A stretch of DNA of 64,000 bases from Streptomyces caelestis (lineage in GTDB: Bacteria > Actinomycetota > Actinomycetes > Streptomycetales > Streptomycetaceae). A program made the position numbers and the translations under genes. Position 1 is the first letter of the stretch. Each line of letters begins with the position of its first letter. Below are positions 45,367 to 53,958 of this stretch, piece after piece. The stretch is taken from assembly GCF_001279005.1 (NCBI RefSeq), contig NZ_LGCN01000108.1, forward strand, positions 62,001 to 126,000. Direction: 5' to 3'. Under the pieces are notes generated by a model that was not told the DNA's origin, did no database searches, and saw only the letters and a list, made by a program, of their open reading frames with translations.

Positions 45367-47568
45367 ATGGCCGACGAAATGGTGCTCAGGGCACAGAGAT
45401 TCATCAATCTGACCTACAACAACGGCGCGGCGCTGGGGATATCCAAGCTCGCCGAGGACGGCAGGACCGGCTGGCCCGTCATGTACGCCCTGACCCGGGC
45501 GTTGCAGTACGAGATGGGTATCACCAGCCTCTCGGATTCCTTCGGGCCGACCACACTGTCCACGCTCCAGTCGAAGTACCCGAAGCTGGACGACTCCACG
45601 GTGCCGTCGGCGAACTTCTGCCGCGTCCTGCAGTCGGCCCTGTACTGCAAGGGTTACGACGGCGGGGAGATCGACGGCATCTACAACGGGCGCGTCAAGG
45701 ACGCGGTGGCCAAGCTGAAGGCCAACATGGGCGTCGACACCGTCTACGCGGGCAGCTCCCTGGAGCCGAAGGTCGTCAAAGGCCTGCTCAACATGGACGC
45801 CTACGTCACCGTCGGCAACGGCTCCGAGGAGATCCGTTCGATCCAGCAGTGGCTCAACCGGCGCTACGTGGGCCGCAGGGACTTCTACCTGATCCCGTGC
45901 GACGGCCATCACTCCCGCGACGTCGCCAAGTCCATGCTCTTCGCGATCCAGTACGAGCTGGGCATGGCGGACGGCACCGCCAACGGCGTCTTCGGTCCCG
46001 GCACCCAGTCCGGCCTGAGGAACCACACGGTCGCGGTCGGCACCACCGGCACCTGGGCCTCCCTGTTCACCGCGGCGATGATCCTGAACAAGCGGAACGT
46101 GCCCTTCGGCAACTTCACCGGTGACGTCAAGACCGGTGTGGAGTCCTTCCAGTCGTTCGCCAAGCTCCCGGTCACGGGCGTCGGCGACTTCCAGACCTGG
46201 GCGTCCCTGCTCGTCTCCTACGGCGACCAGACCCGCAAGGGCACCGCCTGCGACGGCGTCACCAGGATCACCCCGGCCCGCGCGCAGGCCCTGAAGGACG
46301 CCGGTTACAAGTACATCGGCCGCTATCTGTCCAACCCGTCCAGCACCAGCCTGCCGGAGAAGCAGATCCAGCCCGGCGAGCTCGCGACCATCAAGCAGTA
46401 CGGTCTGCGCTGCTTCCCGATCTACCAGACCTGGTCCCGCTCGGCCGACTACTTCAGCTACCCCCAAGGCTGCGTCGACGCGACGAACGCCATCGAATGG
46501 GCCCAGATCCACGGCTTCAAGCCGGGCACGATCATCTACTTCGCGGTCGACTACGACGCCCAGGACGGCGAGATCACCGAGTACGTCCTGAAGCACTTCC
46601 GGGGCATCTACCGCACCGTCGGCGAGAACTCCGCCTACGGCGTCGGCGTCTACGGCCCACGCAACGTCTGCCAGCGTGTCTCCGACGCCGGATACGCCTC
46701 CGCCGGCTTCGTCTCCGACATGTCGTCCGGGTTCTCCGGCAACCTCGGCTACCCGCTGCCCACCAACTGGGCGTTCGACCAGATCGCCACCATCAAGGTC
46801 GGCTCCGGGGACGGCGCCATCGAGATCGACAACAACATCGCCTCCGGCCGGGACACCGGACAGGGCGACTTCGACCCCGGGGTCCCGGTCGACTCCGACC
46901 TCGACGTCGACTTCGACAAGGCGACGTACCGGGCGGCGGCGCTCAAGGACGTCCAGGCGTATCTGACGTCGATCGGCGTCCCGGAGACCGGCGGCGAGGG
47001 CTGGACCGCGGACGACGACTGGGTGACGTACGACGTCATCTCCACGACAGAGGCGTTCAACAACGTCATGAACGCCGACTGGCTGTTCACCAACCTGGCC
47101 AGGGCCCTGAAGCTGCGCAAGGCGCTCATCCAGGCACCGGTGCTGTGGGAGCTGCGCAAGCTGAATCCGCTCGACGCGCTCGCCGACGAGGCGGTGAAGG
47201 CCGGGCTGAAGGACGACTGCAGCACCGGCTGGGGGCAGATCTTCGCCTGGGTGACCATCGCCGCCCGCAACTACTGCATGGACCAGGGCATCATCCACGG
47301 CACTCCGCTCACCGGCTCGGACACCCGCGCGGTATGGGACAACCTCCAGGAGCCCGAGTACAACATCCCCTCGGTGGCCTACCTGACCATCTACAACGCG
47401 CACCAGCTCGGCATCGCCCGCCCGTCGCTCGCCACCGGCCAGGCCGACACCCAGAAGCTGCTGGCCCGCTACAACGGCACCGGCGACAAGGCCGAGAAGT
47501 ACGGCCGCGAGCTGATCGGGCTCTACAACGTGCTGGAGAACTACAACAAGCTCAGCCGCGCCCAGTAG
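45367..47568 (+). CDS. Multimodular murein-hydrolase-like protein: peptidoglycan-binding repeats, DUF1906, lysozyme-like domain
   Basis: 733 residues, no signal peptide or membrane segment. Residues 1-290 contain about four peptidoglycan-binding-type helical repeats (for example GYDGGEIDGIYNGRVKDAV and NGVFGPGTQSGL). Residues 295-495 are a DUF1906/Rv2525c-like glycosidase TIM-barrel with YIGRYLSNP and FAVDYDAQDG, which keeps the catalytic-type Asp. Residues 520-733 look lysozyme-like: a candidate catalytic Glu at 595 (LWELRKLN), STGWGQIF (619-626) and RYNGTGDKAEKYG (701-713). Two predicted glycan-cleaving modules in one cytosolic protein is unusual; export by lysis or a secretion machine is implied. 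Domain calls are from motif recognition only. Confidence 0.8.
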   Translation: MADEMVLRAQRFINLTYNNGAALGISKLAEDGRTGWPVMYALTRALQYEMGITSLSDSFGPTTLSTLQSKYPKLDDSTVPSANFCRVLQSALYCKGYDGGEIDGIYNGRVKDAVAKLKANMGVDTVYAGSSLEPKVVKGLLNMDAYVTVGNGSEEIRSIQQWLNRRYVGRRDFYLIPCDGHHSRDVAKSMLFAIQYELGMADGTANGVFGPGTQSGLRNHTVAVGTTGTWASLFTAAMILNKRNVPFGNFTGDVKTGVESFQSFAKLPVTGVGDFQTWASLLVSYGDQTRKGTACDGVTRITPARAQALKDAGYKYIGRYLSNPSSTSLPEKQIQPGELATIKQYGLRCFPIYQTWSRSADYFSYPQGCVDATNAIEWAQIHGFKPGTIIYFAVDYDAQDGEITEYVLKHFRGIYRTVGENSAYGVGVYGPRNVCQRVSDAGYASAGFVSDMSSGFSGNLGYPLPTNWAFDQIATIKVGSGDGAIEIDNNIASGRDTGQGDFDPGVPVDSDLDVDFDKATYRAAALKDVQAYLTSIGVPETGGEGWTADDDWVTYDVISTTEAFNNVMNADWLFTNLARALKLRKALIQAPVLWELRKLNPLDALADEAVKAGLKDDCSTGWGQIFAWVTIAARNYCMDQGIIHGTPLTGSDTRAVWDNLQEPEYNIPSVAYLTIYNAHQLGIARPSLATGQADTQKLLARYNGTGDKAEKYGRELIGLYNVLENYNKLSRAQ

Positions 47569-47580
47569 GCCGGACTGATC

Positions 47581-47913
47581 GTGAAGAACGAGCGCATGCG
47601 GAAGCTCTGCCTCCCCGTCGTCGTGAACCTGCTGCTCGGGGTCCCGGCCGTCGTTCCTCTGTTCCTGGCGTGGTACATCCTGGCCAACGGGCCGCTGGCG
47701 GCACTCGGCTGGACCATGCAGGACCCGAACGAGAACGACGGGATGCTGCTCTGGCTGGTCATCGCCGCACCGGTGTTCTGCCTGTTCGGCCTGGCCTGGG
47801 GGCTGGCCAACACCTGGCTGCGGCGCCGGACGCCGGTACGGGGCTCCCGCTACTGGCCGGTGTGTGCCGCCGTTTCCCTTGCGCCGTTCTTCGTGATCTT
47901 CGGTCTGTTCTGA
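47581..47913 (+). CDS. Small three-helix membrane protein
   Basis: 110 residues from GTG, 12 bases after the hydrolase gene. Short basic N-terminus, hydrophobic helices at about 9-33, 55-79 and 90-108, basic loop LRRRTPVRGSR. The size and topology resemble class I holins, but the same is true of many small membrane proteins. Position after a signal-less murein-hydrolase-like gene gives the holin idea some weight. No clear ribosome-binding site; it may depend on coupling. Confidence 0.65.
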   Translation: MKNERMRKLCLPVVVNLLLGVPAVVPLFLAWYILANGPLAALGWTMQDPNENDGMLLWLVIAAPVFCLFGLAWGLANTWLRRRTPVRGSRYWPVCAAVSLAPFFVIFGLF

Positions 47914-47945
47914 CAGCTGATTCAGCTCATAGGGAGACAGGAAAC

Positions 47946-48539
47946 GTGGATCACGACATGACACGGCGTACGGTCGTCAAGGCCTGCGCCGTCATCGGCG
48001 GGGCCGCGGCCGTCGGTTCGGTGTTGCCCGCCACCACGGCGGTGGCCGACGAACGGCGCGGACCCCAGCGGCCGGCGACTTCCGCGAACGGCTGGACGAT
48101 CCAGCCGAACGCGGACCTCGACTCGCAGGTGTGGACCCGCCCGGTGGCCGGTACGGGCCTGGGCGTACCGGTGTGGATCGGCGACGTGGAGACGGTGCTC
48201 GTGCACGTCGTGCGCCGCTTCCACTACGAGGTGCAGGAGCTCACGGCGGTGGACCTGGCCGGCTGGCGCCCGGCCAAGGGCCTGCGCCGTGGCCTCCCGG
48301 ACTCCAACCTGGCCTCGGGCACGGCCGTTCGGATCCGGCAGGGCGCCGGTGCGGAGGGCTCGCTGTTCCCGCTCCAGGTCGCCGCCGTACGGGAGATCCT
48401 CGCGGACTGCCAGGGCGTCGTCCGCTGGGGCGGCGACGACGAACCGGTCGACGAGTCGCTCTTCTACATCGCGGTCGGCCCGCACGACGAACGCCTGCCC
48501 CGGCTGGCCGCCACCATCCGTGAGGCGACGTTCCGTTAG
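47946..48539 (+). CDS. Tat-exported M15-peptidase-like protein lacking zinc ligands
   Basis: 197 residues from a GTG with GGGAG 9 bases upstream. Tat signal TRRTVVKA with a hydrophobic run and ATTAVA cleavage region. The mature part follows the M15 DD-peptidase pattern: NGWTI opening, SNLASGTAVRI (120-130) in place of S-x-H-x6-D, and WGGDDEPVDESLF (161-173) in place of WGGDW..EMHF. His-122, Asp-129 and His-172 positions are Leu, Arg and Leu. Catalysis by zinc therefore seems impossible; wall binding is more likely. Confidence 0.7.
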   Translation: MDHDMTRRTVVKACAVIGGAAAVGSVLPATTAVADERRGPQRPATSANGWTIQPNADLDSQVWTRPVAGTGLGVPVWIGDVETVLVHVVRRFHYEVQELTAVDLAGWRPAKGLRRGLPDSNLASGTAVRIRQGAGAEGSLFPLQVAAVREILADCQGVVRWGGDDEPVDESLFYIAVGPHDERLPRLAATIREATFR

Positions 48540-48632
48540 GCACGGATCGCGGTGGGGCTCCGTGCCCCGCCGCGACGACCGCTTCGAACCCCAGTTCACA
48601 TCATCGATGTGCATGAAGGAAAGGAACCGACC

Positions 48633-49151
48633 ATGAAGCGAATACTGGCCGTGCTGGCCGCCACCACGGCCGCCATGGGCGCACTGCTCACCCCGGCGTC
48701 CGCCGCCGGGCAGCCCGTCGCCCCGAAGGTGACGGTCGCCGCCGACGCCGACGGCGAGACCAGGGCGTGGGCCGCCGCCAACCCGCAGGAGGCCGTGGCC
48801 CAGGCCACGGAGTGCGGCGGCAACTACAACACACTGGTCTACATCGACGGAAACCTTCCCGGTGACGTCAACGGCGACGACGGCAGCATGGCCGCCTACG
48901 CGGGCGGCGGGCTGCTCTGCGTGATCTTCAAGAACGAGACACCGGGCAACGCCAACTACATGTTCCTCCAGGCCTGTCCGGGCACCACCGCCAGCAGCGC
49001 CTGCGGCACCGACGACGGCTACTACAGCAAGTTCGCCGGCCCGCTCTACATCAGTCAGGGCGCGGGCGGCTGCTGGACCGCCTCGTACAAGATGAAGACC
49101 GAGGCGGAGGACCGCTACCTCATCAACGGCAAGCGCAGCTACAGCTGCTGA
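48633..49151 (+). CDS. SapA-like secreted Cys-rich protein
   Basis: 172 residues. Clear Sec signal peptide (MKRILAVLAATTAAMGALLTPASA), then a short spacer. The mature domain has six Cys and ends in GYYSKFAGPLYISQGAGGCWTAS, much like the YAGPVYV-x-C pattern of spore-associated protein A of Streptomyces. Role on the spore or mycelium surface unknown. AAGGAAAGGAA precedes the ATG. Confidence 0.72.
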   Translation: MKRILAVLAATTAAMGALLTPASAAGQPVAPKVTVAADADGETRAWAAANPQEAVAQATECGGNYNTLVYIDGNLPGDVNGDDGSMAAYAGGGLLCVIFKNETPGNANYMFLQACPGTTASSACGTDDGYYSKFAGPLYISQGAGGCWTASYKMKTEAEDRYLINGKRSYSC

Positions 49152-49638
49152 CAGCGGATGAGAACCCGCATGCCGGGTGACGCTCTCACCGGCGCCGGCC
49201 TCGGCGCCGCCGCCCCGGCCACCTCCCGGCGAGCTCCCGGTCCGACGTGATCGTCCCCGGCCACAAGCCCGCGAGCACCTCCTGCGTGGACAACGTCGCC
49301 ACGGGCGCGATCACCAAGGAACCCCTGGGGTCCCCGCTGATCCACGGGTGGGGTGACACGGGACGGCGGGCTGTCGGAGGCCGGCTCGCCGGGCTCCGGC
49401 AGTCGCTGTGGCCACTCAGAGGCGTACGACACCGTCCGCCGGGGCGAAGAGCTGGCCCGGGCCCCGCCGCGGGGGCATGACGGTGATGGGCCCGCCGGGC
49501 CCGCCGCCACGAGAGGGGGCTCTTCCCGGCCGGGGTGCGGTCAGCTCCACCCGAGTCGGTCCCGGGCGTCACCGCCGGCTCCGTCCCCGGAGCCGCCCGG
49601 AGGACACCGGGCGCCGGCCCCGCGGACGCCATGAGGGG
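49152..49638. other. Degenerate intergenic region
   Basis: Nearly 490 bases without a supportable gene. A short open stretch on the plus strand (DVIVPGHKPASTSCVD...) has coding-like codon bias but no start and no family match. It joins two gene remnants downstream. Confidence 0.35.
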
Positions 49639-49926
49639 CTGATTTCGTGGGGGTGCGACCACAGCGGGGACGAGCACTTCTTCCTGCCCTGCGGCCCGGC
49701 CCCGGACCGGTGGAAGGTCGTCACGATGGTCCATGAGGAGGGCTGCGAGACCTTCGACGGGTCGTTCTCGGCCTTCGCCCTCGCGTTCGTGCGGCGGCTG
49801 CTCGACGTGGACGGGTACCACGGCATCGAACCGGAAGCCCTGGACCACCTGGAACCGGAGGACCGCGAGGAACTGGTCGTCGCCGGAGAGACCGGCCCCG
49901 TCCGGCCGGGCTTCGAGCCGTTATGA
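49639..49926 (+). pseudogene. C-terminal remnant of SMI1/KNR4 (SUKH)-type protein
   Basis: About 95 codons: LISWGCDHSGDEHFFLP, PDRWKVVTMVHEEGCETFDGSFSAFALAFVRRLLD. This matches the second half of SUKH-family proteins, many of which are immunity proteins of toxin systems. The N-terminal half is absent and no start fits. The penultimate codon pair ends in TTA, a rare bldA-dependent codon in Streptomyces. Confidence 0.55.
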
Positions 49927-49980
49927 ACCGGGCGATCCAAGAAGCTGAGCCGCTGTGCGCGCCGGGAGGAGAGCGGCCGG

Positions 49981-50280
49981 GTGAAGGCGGTCCAGGCCTT
50001 CGGGGTCACGGTGAGGCGGGGGCGTCCGGGACTGGCGACCAACGCCCTGCTGCACGGCGTGCCGCCCGGCCGTGGATTCCTCCTGCGCCTCCTGCCGTAC
50101 GCCGACGGCGTCCGCGTCGAGGTGCACGACAGCGGGGGCGGGGTCCCCGCCGTACCGCAGGGGGAGCCGGACGGGGGCGGGCGCGGGCTGCTGCTCGTGG
50201 CCGGGCCGGCGGACACGTGGGGCGTGGGGGAGCGGGCCCCGGGAAGGTCGTGTGGTGCGAGTTCGCTACGGGGCCCGCAG
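49981..50280 (+). pseudogene. Frameshifted RsbW-like ATPase remnant
   Basis: From a GTG with GGAGGAGAG upstream. Motifs: ATNALLHG (N-box with its usual Glu replaced by Gly), VHDSGGGVP, GGGRGLLLVAGPADTWGVGERAPG. The family ending GKVVWCEF continues only in another frame: a C-run at about 50237-50240 appears to have lost one base. The N-terminal third is also missing. Remnant of the many anti-sigma/ATPase paralogues of Streptomyces. Confidence 0.7.
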
Positions 50281-51177
50281 CACCGACGCCATCGACGCGA
50301 TCGCCTCGGGTCCCACCCGGCAGCACCCTCCGACCAGCCGGGCCCCCGACGCACGCCAGCCCCTCACCTGCCCGGCACTGAACGTCGACCGGCCCGTCCA
50401 CGCCCGCGCCCCCGCGTCCCACGTCTCACCGCTGTTGGGGTAGACCACCACCGGTTTGCCGGTGACGCGGGCGGCCAGGGCCACCGCGCGGTCCGCGTCC
50501 TGTGGCGTGCAGCAGTTCACGCCGACCGCGATCACCTCGTCCGCCCGCGCCGCCAGCGCGAAGGCCTCCTCCAGCGGCTGGCCGGCACGGGTGCGGTCGC
50601 CGGACGCCGAGTACGACAGCCAGGCCGGTACGCCGAGACCGCGCAGCGCGCGCAGCAACGCCTCCGCCTCGTCCGTGTCGGGGATCGTCTCCAGGGCCAG
50701 GACGTCCGGGGCGGCCCCCGCCAGGACCTCCATGCGCGGGCGGTGGAAGCGCTCCAGCTGCGCCACGCTCAGCCCGTAGCGGCCCCGGTACTCCGAGCCG
50801 TCCGCGAGCATCGCGCCGTACGGGCCGACCGAGGCCGCCACCCACAGGGGGCGGGACGCCCGGGCCCGCCGGGCCGCCTCACGGGCGCACTCCACGCTCA
50901 GGGCCAGCAGCCGGCCCGCCTCCTCCCGCCCGGTCCCGCGCCGCGCGAAGCCCTCGAACGTCGCCTGGTAGCTCGCCGTGATCGCCACGTCCGCGCCCGC
51001 CCCGAAGTACGCGAGATGGGCCGCCGTCACCGCCTCCGGGGCCTCGGCCAGCAGCCGGGCCGACCACAGCTCGTCGCTCAGGTCGTGCCCGGCCGCCGCG
51101 AGCTGGTTGGACATGCCGCCGTCGAGGACGACCGTGCCGCGCGCGAGCGCCTCGGCGAGGGTGGGAGAAGTGCTCAT
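50266..51177 (-). CDS. mmuM: Homocysteine S-methyltransferase
   Basis: 303 residues. Zinc-binding cysteines lie in GVNCC (about 217) and GGCCRVGP (about 285). N-terminal LDGGMSNQL and SYQATFEGF blocks match MmuM, which methylates homocysteine from S-methylmethionine to give methionine. ATG at 51177 is 7 bases after a TAACGT box, so leaderless. Divergent from the large regulator. Confidence 0.92.
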   Translation of the reverse strand: MSTSPTLAEALARGTVVLDGGMSNQLAAAGHDLSDELWSARLLAEAPEAVTAAHLAYFGAGADVAITASYQATFEGFARRGTGREEAGRLLALSVECAREAARRARASRPLWVAASVGPYGAMLADGSEYRGRYGLSVAQLERFHRPRMEVLAGAAPDVLALETIPDTDEAEALLRALRGLGVPAWLSYSASGDRTRAGQPLEEAFALAARADEVIAVGVNCCTPQDADRAVALAARVTGKPVVVYPNSGETWDAGARAWTGRSTFSAGQVRGWRASGARLVGGCCRVGPEAIASMASVLRAP

Positions 51178-51184
51178 ACCGGCG

Positions 51185-51190
51185 ACGTTA
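51185..51190 (-). promoter_or_regulatory. Minus-10 box TAACGT for leaderless mmuM
   Basis: On the minus strand TAACGT ends 7 bases before the ATG; no ribosome-binding site precedes the start. Confidence 0.55.
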
Positions 51191-51275
51191 GCCGAGGCGG
51201 CGGTCACGGCGCGCCCTTCGGGCACAGTGCTGGGATGCTGGGAGGGGGCACGGCCGAACAAGGGCGGTGAGCGCC

Positions 51276-53945
51276 ATGACCGGGCTTGGAGACGACGGTT
51301 CGTCCGCCGCGGAACCCCTCGCCGACCCACACGGGGACCCCTTCCTGCGGACCCGGTTCGCCGTGCCCGCGCGCCCGGTGACGTACCTGCGGCGGGAGCG
51401 GCTGACCGGACACCTCGACCAGGGGCTGCGGACCCCGCTGACCATGGTGAACGGCGCCGCGGGGGCCGGGAAGACCCTGCTCGTCGCGGACTGGGCGGAG
51501 CGCCTGGACGACGGGCTGCCGGTCGCCTGGTTCACCACCGAGACGGCCGGGGACGGGCCCGGGATGTTCTGGGCGTACCTGCTGCGCGCCCTGCACGCCG
51601 TCGGCGTCCCGCTGCCCGACGGCATCGGCTTCCCGGCGGACGCGAACCGGGTGAGCCCCGCCCTGCAGGCCCGGCTCGCCGCCGGGCTGAGCGGCCGGGA
51701 GCGGCCCGTGGTCCTGGTGCTCGACGAGTTCGACCGGGTCACCGCCCCGGAGATCGCCGAGCAGCTGGAGTTCGTGCTGCACCACGCCGGGCCGGGGCTG
51801 CGGCTGGTCCTCGTCACCCGGACCGAACCGCTGCTGCCCCTGCACCGCTACCGGGCCGCGGGCGAGCTGACGGAGATCAGGGGCGCCGAGCTGGCCTTCA
51901 CCCCGGACGAGGCCGCCGAGCTGATGGAGCTGCACGGGCTGCGGCTGCCCCCGGCCGCGGTGGGCGCGCTCGTGGAGCGCACCCGGGGGTGGGCCGCCGG
52001 GCTGCGGCTGTGCGCTCTGGCGGCGGGGGAGAGCCAGGACCCGGAGGGGTACCTCAAGGAGTTCGAGGCGGACCGCAGCGCGATCGCCGACTTCCTGCTG
52101 GCGGAGGTGCTCAAACGGCAGGACGCCGCGACCCAGGACCTGCTGCTGCGGGTGAGCGTGCTCGACCGGTTCTGCCCCGGCCTGACGAACGCGCTCACGG
52201 GGCGCGACGACGCCGAGGCCGTCCTGGCCCGGCTGAGCCGGGACGACGCCTTCGTCGAACACCTCGGGCACGGCCTGTACCGCCTCCACCCCCTGTTCGC
52301 CGAGATCCTCCGCGCCCATCTGCGCGTGCGCCTGCCCGGTCTGGAACCCGAGCTGCACCGGCGGGCCGCCGCGTGGCTGCGGCGCTCCGGACGGCTCGCC
52401 GAGGCGCTCGGGCACGGGGCCGCCGCCGGCGACTGGGAGTTCACCGCCGGCGCCCTGGTCGACGACCTCGCCATCGGCCAGTTCTTCACCGGGCCGCACT
52501 CCGACGCGCTGGCCGGACTGTTCTCCCGCATGGGGCGGGAGGGCACGGGAGCGGCCCCGGAGCTGGTGCGGGCGGCCGACCGGCTGGCCCGGCGCGAGAC
52601 GGACGCCGGGCTGACCCACCTGCGCCGCGCGCGCCGCGAGCTGGCGGAGTACGCGGAGTACGACGGCCCGGCGGACGCGGCGGCGGCCCGGCTGAGCTGC
52701 GCCCTGCTGGAGGCGCTGGCCGCCCGGCTGGCCGGTGCGCCGGAGAGGGCGGAGGACGCGGCGCGGGCGGCCGGGGAGCTGCGGGAGGCGGTCCCCGGCG
52801 AGCTGCTGGAGCGGCATCCCGAACTCACCGCGCTGCTGCTGGACCACCTGGGTTCCGCGCGGCTGTGGGCCGGACGCTTCGAGGAGGCGCGGGCCGCGCT
52901 GTCCACGGTGGCGGACTCCGCCCCCGAAGCGGCCACGGCGCTCCCGCGCGAGGACTCGCTGGGCCGGCTCGCCCTGATCGACTACCTGGACGGCTGGCTC
53001 GGCCGGGCCGAACGCAGGGCCCGCGAGGCCCTCGCCGAGACGGAGCGGTTCGGGCTGCCCCGGCCGTCCGGCTCCGGTGTCGGACGGCTCGTCCTGGCCG
53101 CCGTCGCCGTGGACCGCGACGAGCTGGGGCAGGCCCAGGCCCTGCTCGGCACCTCGGCCGAGGCGCACCCCGCGCTGCGGGACCCCGTGCTGGAGGCCGG
53201 ACGCGCCCTGACGACCGCGCGCCTGCACCTGGCGCGCGGCGATCCGGGGGCCGCCCTCGAGGCGGTGGAACCTGAGGTGCCCGCCGACGCCGTCTCGCCG
53301 TGGGCGCGGGGGCAGACGGCGCTCGTCGCGGCCGCCGCGCACCTCGCCGAGGGCCGCACGGAGACGGCCGCCGAGCTGCTGCGGGAGGTGCCCGACGCGC
53401 CGCCGGCCTGCGCGGTGGGGGCCGCACGGGTCCGGCTCGTCACCGACGGGGCCGACGCGGCCGTACGCCTGCTCGACCGGGCGCGTCCGGAGGGGCGCGC
53501 CGGTCCCGCCGTGACCGTCCGGGCCACGCTGGTGCGGGCCCAGGCCGCCGACGAGGCGGGGGACGGCGCGAGGGCGCGCAGACTCGTGGCGCGGGCGCTG
53601 GCGGAGGCGCGCCGGGAGCGGCTGCGCCGCCCCTTCACCGAGGCCGGGCCGTGGATCCGGCGCTACCTGGGCACGGCCCCGCCGCCGGCCGGCCGGCGCA
53701 CACCCGGCGCCGGACCGTCCCCGCGCCCGGACGAACCGCCGCCACCGGTCGTGGAGGAGCTGAGCGGGCGCGAGCGCGAGGTGCTGCGACGGCTGGCCCT
53801 GGCGATGTCCACCGAGGAGATCGCGGCCGACCTGTACGTGTCGGTGAACACGGTCAAGACCCACCTCAAGAACGTCTACCGGAAGCTGTCCGTCAACCGC
53901 CGCAACGAGGCGGTGCGCCGCGCCCGCGAACTGGGCCTGCTGTGA
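51276..53945 (+). CDS. Large ATP-binding LuxR-family regulator (MalT/LAL type)
   Basis: 889 residues. P-loop NGAAGAGKTLL (59-69), Walker B-like VVLVLDEFD, an STAND-ATPase core, a long helical-repeat middle region (TPR-like, about 400-790) and a C-terminal LuxR helix-turn-helix (LSGREREVLRRLALAMSTEEIAADLYVSVNTVKTHLKNVYRKL). Such regulators need ATP and an inducer. ATG preferred over a GTG three codons earlier because of ribosome-binding-site spacing. Followed after 13 bases by an MFS exporter it probably controls. Confidence 0.92.
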   Translation: MTGLGDDGSSAAEPLADPHGDPFLRTRFAVPARPVTYLRRERLTGHLDQGLRTPLTMVNGAAGAGKTLLVADWAERLDDGLPVAWFTTETAGDGPGMFWAYLLRALHAVGVPLPDGIGFPADANRVSPALQARLAAGLSGRERPVVLVLDEFDRVTAPEIAEQLEFVLHHAGPGLRLVLVTRTEPLLPLHRYRAAGELTEIRGAELAFTPDEAAELMELHGLRLPPAAVGALVERTRGWAAGLRLCALAAGESQDPEGYLKEFEADRSAIADFLLAEVLKRQDAATQDLLLRVSVLDRFCPGLTNALTGRDDAEAVLARLSRDDAFVEHLGHGLYRLHPLFAEILRAHLRVRLPGLEPELHRRAAAWLRRSGRLAEALGHGAAAGDWEFTAGALVDDLAIGQFFTGPHSDALAGLFSRMGREGTGAAPELVRAADRLARRETDAGLTHLRRARRELAEYAEYDGPADAAAARLSCALLEALAARLAGAPERAEDAARAAGELREAVPGELLERHPELTALLLDHLGSARLWAGRFEEARAALSTVADSAPEAATALPREDSLGRLALIDYLDGWLGRAERRAREALAETERFGLPRPSGSGVGRLVLAAVAVDRDELGQAQALLGTSAEAHPALRDPVLEAGRALTTARLHLARGDPGAALEAVEPEVPADAVSPWARGQTALVAAAAHLAEGRTETAAELLREVPDAPPACAVGAARVRLVTDGADAAVRLLDRARPEGRAGPAVTVRATLVRAQAADEAGDGARARRLVARALAEARRERLRRPFTEAGPWIRRYLGTAPPPAGRRTPGAGPSPRPDEPPPPVVEELSGREREVLRRLALAMSTEEIAADLYVSVNTVKTHLKNVYRKLSVNRRNEAVRRARELGLL

Positions 53946-53958
53946 CGAAGGGAGTGCC

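Noticed and set aside
47581..47913. Firm assignment of the 110-residue protein as a holin and the cluster as prophage.
   Set aside because: No phage structural, integrase or replication genes are in the window; holin-like topology alone is weak, so it is kept as a hypothesis only.
45232..47964. Minus-strand 910-codon frame opposite the murein-hydrolase-like gene.
   Set aside because: Low-complexity Val/Gly/Asp/Arg composition typical of antisense reading; the plus strand shows domain motifs.
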